Made by a program: the position numbers and the translations under genes. A stretch of 64,000 bases of DNA, from assembly GCA_964036045.1 (NCBI GenBank), contig OZ038382.1, positions 136,561,251 through 136,625,250 of the forward strand, read 5' to 3'. The DNA comes from Eutreptiella sp. 'Long Island Sound 2002'. Lineage: Eukaryota; Euglenozoa; Euglenophyceae; Eutreptiales; Eutreptiaceae. Numbering within the stretch: the first letter of the stretch is position 1; every line of letters starts with the position of its first letter. The notes below the pieces were generated by a model. That model was not told the DNA's origin. It worked only from the letters and a program-made list of their open reading frames with translations, and searched no databases. This document shows positions 34,453 through 45,024 of the stretch, piece by piece.

Positions 34453-35770
34453 CGAGGTTCATCGGCTCTGCCACGGTCGAAGCCGTGTGCGCCGCAGCTG
34501 GGGTCGGCATTGGAGTGACGTGTGGCGTAGGCATAGGGTTGGATGGAAACGTGGAAGTCGAAGTAGGTGGGACCATCATAGGCAGGGGTCTCGACACTGC
34601 AGGACCCAGGGTGTGATCTGATGTCGTTCTCGATGCGTTCTGTACCTCTTCCAGTTGATACCCAGCCGCAATGTAGGCTTCCGCGATGGTCTCTACCAAG
34701 GTATCGAATCCAAATGGATTATTAGAACGCCATCTCGAACGGACTTCAACGATGTACTGCCGACGCACAGCGTCATTCGACAAACCTTCAACAAATCGAG
34801 AGCTGACGAGGAAACCCATCTGGAGTTCACTCGTGTTGACCTTCGACTTGATAACGCATGTACGAAATTCTCGAACGTAATCTGCATGTCGGGGGAACTC
34901 GCTCTCTTTCAAGCTCAAAATTCTCGACAGATACACTGGCTCATGGGATATGCAGTCGAAACGCTGGCCTAACACACGCATGAGCTCGAACCAGTAATCC
35001 TGTACAACTTTCGTCAGGCTATGATAGTACTCAGCGGCATCACCATCGAGGAGGAATGACATCGTTGCTGCCTGATCGACGGGTGAGGTGATGTCCAACA
35101 AAGTGAAGGCTCGTAGTAAATCTTCTTTCCATGTTCGAAACTCTCCACATCCAGGTTTACCCGTGAACCTCTTGACCAGTTTGTTCAGGCGCTCGACGCG
35201 GCGACCCAAAATCTCCTGCGAAGGAGCACGTTGAACTACGAACTGGGGTAGTGGTTCGAAGGTAGGCCGCTGTGGGCGTGGTTGTTGTGGAGGGTGAGGT
35301 TGGTTCGAATTCGGAGAAGACGGTGGTTGTGGTTGTGGAAACTGGATGTTGTTCGGAGGTGGTGGACTCGAAGTTCCTATAAATTCGTTGAGAAGAGCGT
35401 AACATTGCGACACCTCATGTTCTACGCGCCGAAGTTCATTTGCAGCAGCTTGGGTGGCATTCTCCGTCGAGGACTGCAAGTTGTCGATGCGCTGGCCAGT
35501 TGCTGCTGTAGCACTCGCTGCTGTTGCCTGCAATACATCGATGCGTTGTTCCAATTCGATAACTTTGGCTTGAGTATCTGCAAGCTTCTGCGAACAGCTG
35601 TGAAGATCACGAGAGAGACATGGAAACCACTCGCTTTCTCGACTAGCGATGCGCTCTGCGATGAACTTCTCTAACGAGGTCGAAAATTCGTGATGCAAGG
35701 GTGAATCACTTCGAAACAAACTGTCTCTGATGAAATGCAGCATAGCTGCGTCGTCGAAGGGCCGCTCCAT
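34175..35770 (-). CDS. gag: R4 Gag with CCHC zinc knuckle
   Basis: A 531-codon frame starts at ATG 35770, 94 bases from the 5' LTR. In order: a short N-terminal helix region; a coiled coil with QRIDVLQ and QRIDNLQ repeats (residues 60-120); a Pro/Gln/Asn-rich linker (135-175); a Gag core of the retrotransposon type (about 185-400: FTGKPGCGEFRTWKEDLLRAF, FLLDGDAAEYYHSL); a Pro/Thr-rich linker; and a perfect CX2CX4HX4C knuckle, CYNCGEQGHLARDC (about 34313-34354). An Arg/Ser-rich tail follows. The protein would form the cytoplasmic particle and bind element RNA. The frame is intact, consistent with a fairly young copy. Confidence 0.92.
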   Translation of the reverse strand: MERPFDDAAMLHFIRDSLFRSDSPLHHEFSTSLEKFIAERIASRESEWFPCLSRDLHSCSQKLADTQAKVIELEQRIDVLQATAASATAATGQRIDNLQSSTENATQAAANELRRVEHEVSQCYALLNEFIGTSSPPPPNNIQFPQPQPPSSPNSNQPHPPQQPRPQRPTFEPLPQFVVQRAPSQEILGRRVERLNKLVKRFTGKPGCGEFRTWKEDLLRAFTLLDITSPVDQAATMSFLLDGDAAEYYHSLTKVVQDYWFELMRVLGQRFDCISHEPVYLSRILSLKESEFPRHADYVREFRTCVIKSKVNTSELQMGFLVSSRFVEGLSNDAVRRQYIVEVRSRWRSNNPFGFDTLVETIAEAYIAAGYQLEEVQNASRTTSDHTLGPAVSRPLPMMVPPTSTSTFPSNPMPTPHVTPMPTPAAAHTASTVAEPMNLDAIAKLREELHAYSGERFGRQHGGRQDGRESRRCYNCGEQGHLARDCPKGRPPSRGRERWESRSNTPKRDQSRDSKGRFRCRCKSRERPTTA

Positions 35771-35846
35771 TGTAGATCGAAGTCCAAACCAAGTTGACGG
35801 CGTTGCGGCGTCGAAGATTGATCTCGAAGATTGATCCTCCCCGCCA

Positions 35847-35861
35847 CCTAGCTGGCTACCA
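35847..35861 (-). promoter_or_regulatory. R4 primer-binding site candidate
   Basis: In element sense TGGTAGC starts two bases after the 5' LTR. This complements the GCUACCA 3' end of eukaryotic initiator tRNA-Met; the match beyond the first seven or eight bases is weak. Confidence 0.6.
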
Positions 35862-35863
35862 CT

Positions 35864-36137
35864 TGTTGTGGTTTGTTTCTTGGGAACTCGACTGTGCCTC
35901 TTGTTTCTCGAAAATCCTGAAATAAGACAAACCTCTTCTGCGCAGGATCTTTAGACGGGGCACCAATAATAACACAATCTCGAAGACATAAACCCTGTGC
36001 AAAGATCGAAGTATCTTACAGCGCTCATTCACAGTTGGCATTCGATGCTTCTTTATTATTCACAGACTGTCAGCGCGATTGCGACTGCGACTTGCGATTT
36101 GCGCGCTGCTGCGCTGCTGCTGTTCGAAGCCATAACA
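35864..36137 (-). repeat. R4 5' LTR
   Basis: It is 274 bases and pairs with 25880-26153. It contains a GCGCTGCTGCGCTGCTGCTG run close to its start in element sense. Confidence 0.93.
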
Positions 36138-36142
36138 CATTT
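36138..36142. repeat. R4 target-site duplication, right copy (CATTT)
   Basis: Matches 25875-25879 exactly. Confidence 0.9.
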
Positions 36143-37155
36143 AGCCAATTCTGCATCCTACTCTGATATCTGTCAGATATGCCTAAGAACACACTGGGTA
36201 TTGACTACCCATGTCTACTCACCTTCCTACCCTCAGTCAATACAACTCCCCAAGGGATGTGGCAATACAAAGAGTGCTAATGAGCATCAATATCCATGCT
36301 GATCTATCCCTAAATGCCTGGGCCTCCTAGAGTATAGTGGGCACGACCAAAGAGCGTGCAATTTTTGTCCATATGTGTGTGTGCATTGGATGCAACAATA
36401 GGATTTCGCGCACCCATGCTTCCTTTTTTTCCGATTGATGATTTGTATGTTTTGTGTTGCACATCACCTGAATGCTTCTGCCACGGAAGGCACCATGGAT
36501 TATTTTTTTATCTTTATCATATCTCTTTGTCACCTCCATTGGGCATGAAGGGAGAGGCGGAGGTTCATCTTACAGTTCCTACCCATTGCCATATCCCCTT
36601 GCCATATGCTTTCCCTCTACCTAGTGCCAGGGCCCTGCAATTTATTAGCTCCCGCAACACATGACATTTTCTTTTGCTGTTGTGTACATAGTTATCATAT
36701 GCTATTTCATACGCTTGCATGGCAGCTTGTCTGTTTGCATTACTAGTAACATTGCGGCATCATATTTTACATTTTTTGGTGCTTTACATTTCTTGTTCAA
36801 TTATGTGAGTGTGCAGCCGTTCTTGGTATGTGTGTGGCAGGGTTGTCCAAGGTTGTGGCTAGGGCTTTGTTGTAAGAATTGGGGGCGGGTCAGAATGGTG
36901 GGGTGGTTAGTGAGAAATGGGGGGTTTGGGGTACGGAAACGGAGTTTTTTTTTGTACGGAAACAAGGTTTGCTTTTTTCGTACTGTTTGGAGTGTTTTGG
37001 GAATGTTGGGGTTTTTTGGTAAATTGTGTTATCTAATGGCAGGTTTTTTGTGTGAAAAGAAAGGAGGATCTGATATGAATCAGCGGCCTTTTGGTAAGGA
37101 TTGGTTTTTTTTGGTAACCCGAGGGTTTTTTTATTAGAAGGCCGGGGAGGGGAGG
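36143..37155. other. AT-rich interval, no gene seen
   Basis: This continues the sequence interrupted by R4 (it joins 25874). It may be upstream LTR or leader of R3 on the minus strand, but no boundary or partner copy lies in the window. Frames here are short and unsupported. Confidence 0.4.
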
Positions 37156-37160
37156 CGGGG

Positions 37161-37561
37161 TGTGACGGGTTCGCATTTGTCTGTTGTGAGCCTATATTGC
37201 GTCGCAGTCGTTGGCGATAGTGCGTCGCAGTCGCTGGCGCTGACGCTGTGAATCTGTGGAGTTATTGTAGTATTAAAATTGCGATTTTCAGTGCAGTTGC
37301 GATTGCATTTGAGTATGTCAATACTGTAAATATCAACTGCAGAGTTTCTTCTGATGTTGGGCCTGGGACAATTGCCGGCCCTTGGCAGGATTTCGACCTG
37401 TGGACCATTATAACACTTTGGGCAAATGTATCCATTCGTTTGGCTTTGCTGCTGCTGGTCCAGGTGCATTCGGATAACCTTGCGGTGAAAAGATTTTCGG
37501 ATTTTCGGATTCAAAAACTCAATCACGACTTAAAGCCGAGAAACGATCAAAAGGATATACA
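37161..37561. repeat. R5 left LTR
   Basis: It is 401 bases, TGTGACGGG...GATATACA, almost identical to 39101-39501. One visible difference is AAAGCCGAG versus AAAGCTGAG near the end. Confidence 0.85.
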
Positions 37562-37997
37562 AAAGTGTTACGGTCTACACAAGCAGCAGTACGTCGTGCT
37601 TTGTGGAGCTTTTGGAGGCTTCGACAACGACTTTCCGGTGACGCTTTATGGTCTGTCTTCTGGTCCAGATCCAGTTTGAAATGGAAGGTTACGAGGATTG
37701 CTGACGACGGCGTCGAGTGCTTCGGCTGAAGGACTTGCAGTTTTCGAATGGTGATGAACGGCGGCAAGACTGTTTGCAGTGTTGCCCCATGTGTGCGCGT
37801 CGACGGCTCTGAAGCTTGGGTTAGCGCGCGCCTCCCCTTCGCCTGGTGCGTGGGTAGGAAGGCACTGCGTGCGCTTGCAAGGTTTTTTTGAGTTTTCGTC
37901 TAGTTCGTGGAGCTGCATTTACGATCAGAAGTTTCTTTGTGTGCCAGCAGAGGCGCTGCAGCGCTGCGCGAGCCTAACACGCGCCTGAGTTCACTAT

Positions 37998-38161
37998 GAA
38001 GAGCGCCGAAGTTTCCTGGGCATCAGTGGTGGCCTTGTTGTTTCTGGAGTTCGTTCGGGCTGAAGAGCGCCGAAGTTTCGCAGCGCTGCATTTGCAGGAG
38101 CGCGCTACGAGGAAGAGCGCCGAAGTTTCGCAGCGCGGCATTTGCAGGAGCGCGCCACGAG
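37998..38161. repeat. Tandem 50-base repeats inside R5
   Basis: Units at 38062-38111 and 38112-38161 are tandem copies containing GAAGAGCGCCGAAGTTTC. A third copy of that 18-base core lies at 37998. The unit is not found elsewhere in the window by eye. Confidence 0.85.
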
Positions 38162-39100
38162 GAATGAATGGCGCCACGATGGTGCCAGTTTAAAGGTTGG
38201 AATATACATAGGTCCTCTGTGTGTCTTGGATTCTGTCGTGGAATTATGGACTGTTAAAATTGGCAAGTTTATGCTGACGTTGCTACATCTGCTAGTGGTA
38301 ATGCATGAGTTCGTCAAGTCGCAGGATCTGAAGGTTGACGAATTTGATGACCTGTTCGAAACCTTTCTCACTGGTATGACTCTGGGTATCAGTCATATTC
38401 GTCCTCTTGTTCGTTGAAATTTGCACAATAGGATGCTGAATTTTAAGGTGGAGAATAAGCAATTCGCTGGCGATCGTTTCGAGTATTTGGAGCAGCTCAA
38501 CAACGATAGTGGGATTGAATTTTCTTGTAGGTACTATCAATGGATCTGGGCGCGCCTGTAGTACTGCGTGCGACGATGGGTTTTTGTGCTCATTGGGCTA
38601 TCTAATTGAAGTTACCTGGTGTTTGCGTGCACCATTGGTGACCACACCAGGAGTAAGCCTTCAAGTGAGTTTGAGGTTCATAGCAGTACATTTTCATGTG
38701 TGTATTGAAGTGTATTGTTGATCTGCTTGTTCATCTGTTGGTGACAGACAGTACAGTCTCAGTTTTGAAGCGACGAGAATTTTGACAGTCTACTGATTTG
38801 AGGCAGAACAACAGCAGTGCTTCAGCCTGGGTTTTTGTTCAAGGACTTTATGGCCCTGGAGTCAACATGTTTTCCCAGCATTTTCCCACTGGGTTTTTGA
38901 AGTGCTGGCCCACACTCAGTTTGTGTCAAACAACAGAAAAGAAAAAAGAAATACGTAACTCGAAAAAGAATGGTGGGGAGCTAAGCATGGGTCTTTGGGT
39001 TTGTATGGTAGTTTCCTGGGGAATGGCACACAGTAGCTCACCCTCAGTGCTGTGTCAGAGTCACCACCAGAGCTGATGGTAGGTCACTCTTGGCCGGGGG

Positions 39101-39501
39101 TGTGACGGGTTCGCATTTGTCTGTTGTGAGCCTATATTGCGTCGCAGTCGTTGGCGATAGTGCGTCGCAGTCGCTGGCGCTGACGCTGTGAATCTGTGGA
39201 GTTATTGTAGTATTAAAATTGCGATTTTCAGTGCAGTTGCGATTGCATTTGAGTATGTCAATACTGTAAATATCAACTGCAGAGTTTCTTCTGATGTTGG
39301 GCCTGGGACAATTGCCGGCCCTTGGCAGGATTTCGACCTGTGGACCATTATAACACTTTGGGCAAATGTATCCATTCGTTTGGCTTTGCTGCTGCTGGTC
39401 CAGGTGCATTCGGATAACCTTGCGGTGAAAAGATTTTCGGATTTTCGGATTCAAAAACTCAATCACGACTTAAAGCTGAGAAACGATCAAAAGGATATAC
39501 A
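39101..39501. repeat. R5 right LTR
   Basis: It is 401 bases, the partner of 37161-37561, and is preceded by a GGCCGGGGG tract. Confidence 0.85.
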
Positions 39502-40430
39502 CGAGGGTACTGTGTTTGTGTTGTGTGTGTATGTCTCGGAGCTCCAACACCATGCTGTACAAAAAACCTTTTTTGCATCAAAAAAAGTTCTCCCACCAAA
39601 GAAAAACTTTCGACCAAATAGAAGTAAACATCTGTGATTGTGACAAATCACCTCGAAGAGAGGTTGTTAGATCAAGCGCAGGTGCAGGCACTATATACCC
39701 GTCTTTGGGCTGGCGGGTCATTCACATATAGTATGCCCCATGCCCAAATTTATGCCATCTCACGTTCAACCCCTTGTAGACTCATCACTTTGGGGGACAA
39801 AATTATCCCCGAATGAATTTTTTTGCTTTTGACCCCTCTAACCCCCCCCCCCCCATGGGGGTATAATTTTTGAGGGGGGTCAACACTTGGTTGGCCTATG
39901 GCCGCCACTGTGCGTCTTCGGACCATGGGCCCATTCCACCGTATTCGTCTGGATGAACCCTGTAACCAATGATGCATGGCCCAGGTGCTATCTCCAGGTT
40001 TTCAAGATCGGCCCCCCTTATGGGGCCCCACCGGTGAGGAATTGGCTTTTATGGGGCGACTCAAAAATCACGAATTTGGGTTGACATGCAACAACCCCCG
40101 GAGACCCTTGGGCTTGTTGGGTGATCATTCGGTGACAACCGGAGTACATAGAAAACCATGGGGAGCCATGTAGACCAACTAGGCCCTCCTAGTGGTGCTC
40201 GTGGGCCCCCGAAAGCGCTGTCTTGGGCTTGTTTGCACAGTAGTCGGCGAAATTTGGTTCGCCTATACACGCTGGTCACTGTTCATTAGTCCAGGTCCCA
40301 TTCTACTTTTTCCTGCTATGTGGACCCCCTTACAAATGATGCGGGTCCCAGGTGCTATCCCCAGCTTTCCAAGATAGGCCAACTTACGGGCCTCCACTGG
40401 CCTCCGAGGAAGGAGCCATTTTCAGGCAGG
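39502..40430. other. No gene; contains one copy of a diverged direct repeat
   Basis: No supported frame. The part at 40080-40270 resembles 42410-42560 in the same orientation (see repeat entries). Confidence 0.4.
40080..40270. repeat. Diverged direct repeat, copy 1
   Basis: It shares with 42410-42560 the order GACCCTTG, TCATTyGGTGACAA, CCCTCCTAGTGGTGCT, GGCCCCC and CTGTTTGCAC-like blocks, with many substitutions. Confidence 0.55.
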
Positions 40431-40449
40431 CATGGGTTGGTGTGTAGTT

Positions 40450-40655
40450 AAACCTAGTGAACAGAAGTTTTTGAAAAACATTTTTTTACTAGGTAACAGT
40501 TTACTAGGTTCACTAGTTTTTCACCAGGTATTGGGAACCTAGTAAAAAAAAAACCTTTTTTTACTAGGTTTCAGCACGTAGTAAAAAAAAATATTTTTTT
40601 TACTAGGTTTCACAACCGGGTAAAAAAAACAGTTTTTTTTCTTACTAGGTCCCGA
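40450..40655. repeat. T/A-homopolymer ACTAGGT repeat cluster 1
   Basis: At least six copies of TTTTACTAGGTTnCA or its complement are interleaved with 8-10-base A or T runs. The same module occurs at 42190-42345. Confidence 0.7.
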
Positions 40656-42185
40656 AACCGCCAAAAACAAAAGAACTAGGCTGTAGAACTTTCGGGCCAC
40701 TTGTTGGCCAATTCTGATCTTGTCCCCCACTCTGAGGGGCTTTTCACTTTCGGAGGGCGGTAGATTTGTTTTTTCGGCTACTTTGGCCACTCACGGAGGG
40801 CGGTAGATTCGTTATTTTCGGCCATTTTTGCCGTTTTTGGAGCACTGTAGATTTATTATCTTCAATACATCCACACCCCCATGGAAATCGAAGAATGGAA
40901 ATGGAATTTCAAGGTTCGAAACGGGAGCATGGTGACAAGGCTACTTGGGGGGGGGGGTGGGTTGTCCCACATCGTTGCTGGTGAGCAACTTCCAAGCTTC
41001 ACGGTCCTGCAAAATTTTTCCTGTGAATGCAGAGGGCAGAAGCAGTACTCCTGGGCAGAGGTACAACTGTTCCACTCTCACCCACTTCCCACTGTCTGTG
41101 GAAACGCAATGTAGACAGGGCCTTCGTGGAAACTCAAACCGGTGTGTACAGCTGGAAGTACCACCCGGCACATGTACACAGGCTTTATGACAGCCCCCCC
41201 CCCATATACCAAACACTGCACTGCTGGGAATCCACATCCCGGAGGCACGCCTCCACAACACAAATCACCCATTCTGCTGTGAGATACGGCAGGGGTAAGG
41301 CGTGGGACTTGTTCCCCTGCCACCGCGCTGTACCCGGACAGCGAAGAGGATAGGGCAACCTGGCCTTAAACCCAACCCGGGCCTGTCACTTACCCTTGAT
41401 CTACTTTGTGAGCGCTCAGGGGACACTTGGGGGGAATTTGGAGTGAGGAAAATTAAAAAAAAACACAAAGCCATGTGCGTTAGACTGGACGTACCAACCG
41501 GGGGTCAAGGGACCAAGGGATGGCCGAGCCCCCAGGTATTACACATCAGATGGGGGGGGGGCCTCGGGGGATGGTTTGGCCGAGAAGGTAGGGGTGAGGC
41601 AGCAACTTCTGATTTTGTTCCCCTTTGTTGGGGAACACTTCTGCTTTTGCTCCCCTTCCCACCTTCTTTCCTTTTTCTTTGGATCCCCACGCTTTGTTGC
41701 GTGGCCCCTCGAGTTGGGGTCAGGGACTCGCAATCCACAGCTGGGAATTTTGCTTGAACTAGTGGAGGGCAAAAAAATGGGTTTTCACCCATGTGGCTAT
41801 ACTCAAAATACTCAGTTTTTTCAGGAGAACCAAATAATGGATGCAAACCAAATTGGCCCAAATATTAATACCACCCCTGTGCATATAAACTACACAAATG
41901 ACTCATACCCTATTCTGGAAAGCAGTGCCTTTGCAAGTGGAAGGTCCTGGGTTCACACCCCATTCGGGGTATTCTGTTGACCCTGTGGCTGAGTCATAGA
42001 CATCATGGGGGAATCGTTGATTTTGTTTTCTTTGTGTTTTGATTTTGTCCCCTTTGTTGGGGATCATCGCGAATGCAGGGTTGACGTAGCATTTCCGCCC
42101 ACTTGTGGGCCCTCAAGAAGGCAGGGGTTAGGAAGCAAATTCTGATTTTGTCCCCCTTTGCAACCCCCCCCCCCCCCCCCGCGGG
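40656..42185. other. No gene seen; scattered short repeats
   Basis: TTCTGATTTTGTCCCC-type motifs recur (about 40714, 41608, 42040, 42140), some followed by TTTGTTGGGGA. A B-box-like GGGTTCACACCCC lies at about 41950, but no matching A box was found, so it is not called a tRNA. Confidence 0.4.
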
Positions 42186-42189
42186 AATT

Positions 42190-42345
42190 GACCTAGTAAG
42201 GAAAAACCATTTTCAAATTTTGATTTTTTTACCTAGTAAAAAAAAACACTTTTTCAAAAAGAAATTTAAAAAAAATTTGTTTTACTAGGTTTTACTACAT
42301 TTTACTAGGTTTTGCTACATTTTACTAGGTTTTGCTACGTGCATA
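42190..42345. repeat. ACTAGGT repeat cluster 2
   Basis: ACCTAGTAA with long A runs is followed by four tandem TTTTACTAGGTTTT(G)CTACA units. It is the same module as 40450-40655 and lies just before the second diverged direct repeat. Confidence 0.7.
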
Positions 42346-42409
42346 CCAGGTTTCACCAAGTGCCCGGCATGGATTGGCAGAAGAATTGCGGTGTTTTCTT
42401 CTTGGTGAC

Positions 42410-42560
42410 CTCTGGCAACCCCCTGGGACCCTTGAGCCGCGGGTAATCATTTGGTGACAATGGGAGAACCTAAACGTCAGCCCTCCTAGTGGTGCTTATT
42501 GGCCCCCAACAGCGCCGCGTTCGGCCTGTTTGCACCGCCATTTTCATATTTTTGTTGGCC
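42410..42560. repeat. Diverged direct repeat, copy 2
   Basis: Partner of 40080-40270. With the nearby ACTAGGT clusters it suggests a dispersed element family whose ends are not resolved. Confidence 0.5.
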
Positions 42561-44430
42561 TATTGTGTACAAATTCCCCACAACGTCGCTTGTCTTCCTT
42601 CGAGGTGCCTTGCCCAAGGCAACATAATTTCAGAAGTCCTTGGGGGGGGTGCAGAGCTGTTTTCTGTCATCATTATGGGTAAATGGATTTATTGTGGTCA
42701 GATGTGTGCATAGAGTGGATCTCATACTTGGCAGCACATGTGTATCCGTGCTGTGCATCATTCTGTTCGAGAAACGATGCCTACATCCGTGTAGAGTGCA
42801 ATGAGTAATGCAATGTGCACATCAAATGGGAACAATTTACCGCATATCGGTTTGGCACTGGTCAGAATTTTCAATGACAATGGTGACACCAGGCAGTTCG
42901 CTGCAATATTACATAGGTTGAGCTTTGAAGCAATGAAGGAATTGTCTGCTCATGCCACAGGCAGCATGGGCTGTTGTTGCCTGCAATCCCAGTTCTGACA
43001 CTTCGTCAGATGTCCGCTTGCATCCCTGAAACTGCTGACCCACAGCCGCCCTTCCACTCAGCTCAGGATGATACAGGTGGTGACAGCGCTGCACAGCACC
43101 GGATTCAACCGGCTACAGTCGAGGGCTCTGCAAAAGTCCTGTCCATCAACAGCAGGAGGTTTCAGGTGTCTACCGATGACACAGGTCTCCTCCCGAGTGA
43201 CCAAAAACAGCGTTGTGCGGCAGGCTTCTGACATTTATCACTCCCTGTCACCTGAAAGTACAGCGCAGACGTGTCTCTATGAACTGAAGGAGGGTCCCAA
43301 GATTACTCAGGAATATTTAGTTTTCCTCTGAGTGTGTGGTGATTCTATGACACAGGTAAACTAGATGCTGTGTCCTTAGCACTCCAATGTGGTTCCTCCA
43401 ACAACTGACTCCAGAACCAGCGGAGGGTGCGGCCCCTCATGCTGCTCGGTGGGCGACGGACCCAAGGAACTGGCGCAGGAGGCGGCGCGTTGTGTCCCTT
43501 GATGGGGGACCATTCCTAGCCGACCGACCCTAGACGGAGGAGGTGGCCCGCAGGGGGTGAGGGATGCAGTGTGCCACGGGTGGTGGGCATCATGCGATTG
43601 GGGCCCCCCTTCTATTGGGGGATCGCCTTTGTTATTTCATCAGTCAGCAACATCTTGAAGTGCGGTCCCTCCTTCAGTGTTGGGGACCCAATTTTCCGTT
43701 GTCTACCGTCCACTGTCTAGCCCCCCGCCCCCCGCCCTCGACTCTTCCCCTCTTTTTTTTTCAATGAAACGGGGCCTGCAGCAGTGTCTCTTCTACCAGA
43801 AAATTGCAGGTGTGCCTGCAACTTCCCTAACCCATTTTTCCTGTTGGTTAAGCGGCACTGTCTTGCAGGGCTGGTGCCTGGGTGGGGTGGAAGGATTTTC
43901 TTGCCGGGTTCGGGCAACCCGAGAGCACACTCAGGCACCAGAGAGTCAAGGAGAGTGAGACTGAGGTATTCATAGTCTGACTTGAAAGTTGGCGCACCCC
44001 TACGAGCTTCGTTGTCCCTACCCTGCCAGCAACCCTCTTTCTTCGGCTTTCTACAACATTCGGTTAGGGGAAAACTCAGAAACGCATACAGAGGACAGAG
44101 TCACTGAGCAGAACTGTCCTCCCCACGCATTGGCACAAGTGGATATATGGGTTCAACTGCGCAAGATCATACAACAGGGGAGCCTGGGCTTCAGGACTGA
44201 CAGGGTATGCACCCATTGGCCTGCTCTCCATGTTGCCTGGTGCATGTGGCGAGGAGGTGCCATTTGAAGGGGTGCCATGAAAGTGAAAGGTTTTAGGTGC
44301 ACTGCGCAGTGAATCACAATTGCGTGTTGGATCTGCTTGTTGCAATGTGCGGTTCGCTGCCTTGCAAGATAGTGGAGCCTGGGCCCCCAACCCCACCCCC
44401 CCTCCATGTACTCCTCACCCGTTGCGTACA
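42561..44430. other. No gene seen
   Basis: Mixed composition; short frames only, none with recognisable domains or with a second copy in the window. Confidence 0.4.
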
Positions 44431-44436
44431 GTATTA

Positions 44437-45024
44437 CCCCCCCCCCTTGCGCAAGCACGACCTTGTCTAAGCACGAAGACCCCGTGTGACCGTTGTTTTG
44501 ATGGGTTTTTCTGACCATGGTTTTTATGGTCGGAATTTTATTGTTTCATCATTGTGCGCTGATCGTACAGGGAAAGAAGGGCTGGGTCATGTTTGTGATG
44601 GTTCCTCTTGCTCACAACAACATTCTGCTTGGTACCGCAACCCAATGGCAACTGTTTTGCTGTATGGGCTAAAGCAGCCCGTGGGATTCGGGGCCTCGGC
44701 CATGTTTTCGAGGGCAAGCTTTACTTCATCCAAAATATTGTTGATGACAGTTTTGTCCGCAAGAATAGAAAGCCTAAACCATTCCGTGCCAGTTGATGGG
44801 CAGTAAGCACAGAAGGACCATGCTGAATGTTGCCTACACGTTGTGTTCTAGTGCCATGTTTGTGAGTGATGTGCTTGGTGTGGGGTACGGGCAGGTTTTC
44901 AGTGTGCAGTGTCTCTTTGTGTTGCGCATCGCGTGCAAGCACGGGCTTGTCCAAGCACGGGGACCCCGTGTGACTGTTGTTTTCTTTTTTTGACCTTGGC
45001 CGTGCTTGCGCAAGGGGGGGGGGG
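44437..45024. repeat. 588-base segment bounded by 23-24-base inverted repeats
   Basis: C10 followed by TTGCGCAAGCACG (44437-44459) is the inverse of CGTGCTTGCGCAA followed by G11 (45001-45024). The interior also carries a direct duplication of about 70 bases (44450-44520 and 44930-44999) sharing CTTGTCyAAGCACG and ACCCCGTGTGAC. No frame inside is supported. It may be a foldback or MITE-like unit or a hairpin-prone repeat. Confidence 0.6.

Larger units (their letters stand above)
25880..36137 (-). mobile_element. R4: complete Ty3/gypsy element with extra ORF
   Basis: Both ends are matching 274-base LTRs that run TG...CA on either strand. The element is flanked by an exact 5-base target duplication, CATTT (25875-25879 and 36138-36142). 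On the minus strand the order is 5' LTR, primer-binding site, Gag, protease, Pol, ORF3, G-rich tract, 3' LTR. Total length is 10,258 bases. The flanks join to a continuous AT-rich sequence upstream of R3 Gag, so R4 is inserted in R3's leader or LTR. The DNA is strikingly rich in the tetramer TCGA, unlike its neighbours. Confidence 0.93.
37161..39501. mobile_element. R5: short non-autonomous LTR element
   Basis: Two nearly identical 401-base direct repeats, both TG...CA, flank a 1539-base interior with no Gag or Pol. The bases outside are CGGGG (37156-37160) and CGAGG (39502-39506), a probable 5-base target duplication with one change. A GGCCGGGGG tract before the right repeat could be a polypurine tract for plus-strand orientation; no primer-binding site is clear. 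Its size fits a TRIM- or LARD-like element mobilised in trans. Confidence 0.75.

Noticed and set aside
41930-41985. A tRNA gene around the B-box-like GGGTTCACACCCC
   Set aside because: No A box at the right distance and no acceptor or anticodon stem found by eye.
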